Positions 62,316 to 64,000 of a stretch of 64,000 nt of DNA are shown here, piece after piece; positions within the stretch are counted from its first letter, which is position 1; every line of letters starts with the position of its first letter. The DNA is from Streptomyces mobaraensis (GTDB taxonomy: Bacteria > Actinomycetota > Actinomycetes > Streptomycetales > Streptomycetaceae), in the NCBI RefSeq assembly GCF_020099395.1, contig NZ_CP083590.1, forward strand, positions 2,728,001 to 2,792,000, read 5' to 3'. The notes below the pieces were generated by a model. That model made no database searches and was not told the DNA's origin. It was given only the letters and a program-made list of their open reading frames with translations. The position numbers and the translations under genes are program-made.

Positions 62316-63196
62316 GGGCGGCTCTCCTGAGGAAGCACTCGTGGCTCGTGAGACTTGTCAGGCTCATGAGGCTCATGGGAGTCATCGGGGGGATTGCGGG
62401 AGAGGGCGGCGGGCCCAGGCGAACCGCCGGAGGGGGGAAGGGCCGAAGGCCCGGCCGGAACGTCGGTGGGGGCGTGCGCGTCATTCGGGCAGCGCATGGT
62501 GGCGTGCCGGGTGACGTGGAAGCCGGTGCCGGGGAGGAGGCCGGGGACGGAGACGTCCACCGTGGCGGTCACTTCGGAGGCGCCGGGAGTGCAGGGGGGT
62601 GCCTGGACGGTGTCGGCGCGCCGGGCGACCCAGTCGGTCATGGCCGTCCTGGCGGCGGCTTCCGGGGTGGTGCGGGAGTCGTCGAGTGTCGCCGTACGGG
62701 CGGCGGCGCGGGCGCCGGTTCCCGCCTGCTGCGCGGCGAAGGCCGCCAGGCCGAGCTGGATCGCGGCCAGACCCACGAGGAGGAGGACAGGCAGGAAACC
62801 GATGAACTCGACGGCAGCGGAACCGCGGTCGCCTGGCGGCCGGCGGCGACTGCCCGCCGCTCCGGGTCGGACGCGCGGGCGGCCTCGTACGGCCTCGGCC
62901 CGGGAACGTCGCGCCGCCCCGGCCCGGGAGCGAGCGCGTTCCTCCGGCTCCCCGGACCGGGCGGTCCGAACCGCCCCGGCCCGGAAGGCCGGCACCCCCG
63001 CGGCCCGCAGGCGTCGGCGGTCTCGGGTGTCCTGGGCCGGAAGGAACGGCACCGCCTCGCCGGCGGACGGCCGTGCCGCGCCGGCCCCGAACGCCCACAC
63101 GTCGTCCTCAGCCGCCGAAGACCGCTTCACCCCACCTCCGAGGAGCCGCGTCACGCAGACCCCGATGGCCCCGATAGCCCTGATGGCCCCCGCCAC
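62312..63196 (-). CDS. TadE-like pseudopilin with long N-terminal extension
   Basis: The protein has 294 residues. GDRGSAAVEFIGFLPVLLLVGLAAIQLGLAAF is the pilin-like helix with Glu five residues after the cleavage-type Gly, at about 126-155. An extracytoplasmic domain with two Cys follows. The first 120 residues are Arg/Ala-rich and unusual for the family. GTG 63196 is supported by GGAGG 8 bases upstream. The tail repeats SHEP/HEPD units. It overlaps tadA by ATGA. Confidence 0.8.
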   Translation of the reverse strand: MAGAIRAIGAIGVCVTRLLGGGVKRSSAAEDDVWAFGAGAARPSAGEAVPFLPAQDTRDRRRLRAAGVPAFRAGAVRTARSGEPEERARSRAGAARRSRAEAVRGRPRVRPGAAGSRRRPPGDRGSAAVEFIGFLPVLLLVGLAAIQLGLAAFAAQQAGTGARAAARTATLDDSRTTPEAAARTAMTDWVARRADTVQAPPCTPGASEVTATVDVSVPGLLPGTGFHVTRHATMRCPNDAHAPTDVPAGPSALPPSGGSPGPAALSRNPPDDSHEPHEPDKSHEPRVLPQESRP

Positions 63197-64000
63197 CGCT
63201 CAGTCCTCCCGCGCCACGCCCGCCGTGCCGCCCACCGCCCACGGCCAGTCGACCGCGTCCGGTACCAGCACGGGCACCTTCAGTTTCACCGTCGCCTTGT
63301 AGACGTCGCCCTCCCGGCCGCAGTCGATCGAGCCGGTACGCCACTCCCCCGGCAGGTCGGCGCGGGCCGCCTCCGCGCAGTCGCGGCCCACCGCCCCGGC
63401 GCGGGCCGCGCGGTCCGCGGCGTGCCCGGCGAGGGAGTAGGTGTAGCCGACCAGCACGCACTGCCAGACCACCGCCAGGGCGACGAGGATCATGGGGAAG
63501 ATCCCGGCGAACTCGACGGCGACCTGTCCCCGGTCCCCGCCCCACCTGCGGAACCGGCGGAACGGCGAGGTCGCGGGGACGGGGGTGAGCCGCTCCGGGC
63601 CCGTCCCTCCGCCCATAGCCCCACCCGTCGCCGTCCCGGAACCGGTCGCCCCTCCGAAACCGCTCGCCCCTCCCGAACCGGCCCCCCCCTCCAAGGCCGC
63701 CCATCCCTCCTGGCCCTTCCGCCACACCACCCCCCGCCCCGAGCGCCCGGTGCCGGCGCGAGCTGCCGCCGGGCCGGGTGCCGGACGCCGGAGCGGCCAG
63801 TCCGAGCTCGCCGGCGAGGGCCCACAGCGCCTGCCGGACCCCCGACCGGGCGTCCAGGTCCTGCATCCGGCCGGAGTCGACGGCCGCCCGCAGCTCCTTG
63901 TACGCGGCGGGGACGACGGTACGGGCCACCCGCGTCCCCGTGGTCCGGGCGACGAGCGGCGGCTGCACCTCGGCGCCGCGGGTGTGCCGGTTGACGACGG
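63108..64000 (-). CDS. CpaE/TadZ-like pilus ATPase (C-terminal part; runs off the right edge)
   Basis: The frame is open from the right edge. VVNRHTRGAEVQPPLVARTTGTRVARTVVPAAYKELRAAVDSGRMQDLDARSGVRQALWALAGELGL, here broken at its natural pauses, is the end of the CpaE-like MinD-family protein found upstream of tadA in Streptomyces. About residue 75 onward the sequence becomes Gly/Arg-rich. The frame does not stop until 63108, after covering the whole downstream tadE gene in another frame. The true end is probably near 63,750-63,650, with a lost stop or a frameshift at an 8-C run (63682-63689). The N-terminal ATPase is outside the window. Confidence 0.65.
   Translation of the reverse strand, partial: VVNRHTRGAEVQPPLVARTTGTRVARTVVPAAYKELRAAVDSGRMQDLDARSGVRQALWALAGELGLAAPASGTRPGGSSRRHRALGAGGGVAEGPGGMGGLGGGGRFGRGERFRRGDRFRDGDGWGYGRRDGPGAAHPRPRDLAVPPVPQVGRGPGTGRRRVRRDLPHDPRRPGGGLAVRAGRLHLLPRRARRGPRGPRRGGGPRLRGGGPRRPAGGVAYRLDRLRPGGRRLQGDGETEGARAGTGRGRLAVGGGRHGGRGAGGLSGGGGHQGYRGHRGLRDAAPRRWGEAVFGG
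63200..63730 (-). CDS. TadE-like pseudopilin
   Basis: The protein has up to 176 residues from GTG 63730. An ATG at 63616 would give 138. GDRGQVAVEFAGIFPMILVALAVVWQCVLVGYTYSLAGHAADRAARAGAVG is the pilin-like helix with the Glu and an Ala-rich continuation. Cys in DCAEAARADLP and IDCGREGD follow. The Gly-rich start (about 12-45) is antisense-like low-complexity that overlaps the cpaE tail, so the shorter start is quite possible. It lies 3 bp before the second tadE gene. Confidence 0.82.
   Translation of the reverse strand: MVWRKGQEGWAALEGGAGSGGASGFGGATGSGTATGGAMGGGTGPERLTPVPATSPFRRFRRWGGDRGQVAVEFAGIFPMILVALAVVWQCVLVGYTYSLAGHAADRAARAGAVGRDCAEAARADLPGEWRTGSIDCGREGDVYKATVKLKVPVLVPDAVDWPWAVGGTAGVARED

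Overview
The window is a piece of a high-GC actinobacterial chromosome, almost certainly Streptomyces. The support is strong third-position G/C use, many GTG starts, GTGA/ATGA stop-start overlaps, a WhiB-family regulator, DUF1707/DUF4245/DUF402/DUF6542 actinobacterial families, a SpoIIE-type phosphatase fused to an anti-sigma-like kinase domain, a polyphosphate glucokinase, and a gene order (ychF, ppgK, ispH, xseAB, glpX, wbl, two fumarases, oxyR-ahpCD) that I recognise as Streptomyces core chromosome. No tRNA, rRNA or CRISPR array was seen.

Region 1 (1 to about 12.45 kb) is an accessory island. Its bases are visibly less GC-rich than the rest. On the minus strand it carries one defence block. 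hsdM, hsdS and hsdR of a type I restriction-modification system are joined by stop/start overlaps, and a YgjP/DUF45-type zinc metallopeptidase overlaps the end of hsdR. After a 197-bp gap come an AAA ATPase and an HNH nuclease that resemble the Septu pair PtuA/PtuB; the HNH gene runs off the left edge. Upstream of hsdM lies an intact IS1182-type element with 18-bp perfect terminal inverted repeats and CTAG on both flanks. Beyond it are a relaxase-like gene end and a tyrosine-integrase gene end, placed back to back. The whole reads as the eroded right end of an integrated conjugative element next to ychF.

Region 2 (12.5 to 34.2 kb) is core metabolism and regulation. It holds YchF ATPase, a DUF6542 membrane protein, polyphosphate glucokinase, IspH, an APC permease, exonuclease VII (xseA/xseB), a nitroreductase-type reductase with a clear promoter, and GlpX fructose-bisphosphatase with DUF4245 beside it. 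Then come a Wbl protein, a DUF1707/LiaF-like protein, class I fumarase, a secreted SGNH hydrolase with a lectin tail, class II fumarase, DUF402, a methyltransferase, a GAF/SpoIIE/HATPase regulator and a catalase. Two copies of a structured intergenic repeat of about 180 to 210 bp sit at 17.6 and 25.5 kb.

Region 3 (34.2 to 51.6 kb) covers envelope, stress and export functions. It contains a class A penicillin-binding protein, an SPFH protein coupled to a small ribbon-helix-helix-like protein, and a PadR-controlled ABC exporter operon whose permease has a one-base frameshift. It continues with a Uma2 protein, divergent oxyR and ahpCD, an AI-2E family membrane protein, a secreted transglycosylase-like protein, a PIN-PhoH protein, a cis-prenyl transferase and an aldo/keto reductase.

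Region 4 (52.4 to 64 kb) is a Tad/Flp pilus locus, transcribed leftwards apart from a small DUF192 gene. In order it has a CpaE-like ATPase (cut by the right edge), two TadE-like pseudopilins, the TadA ATPase, TadB, TadC, a Flp pilin, a TadG-like protein, a lipoprotein, an OmpA-domain protein, a DUF2332 protein, a secreted anchored protein and an A24 prepilin peptidase. The peptidase is expected to process the pilins, TadA to power assembly, and TadB/TadC to form the membrane platform.
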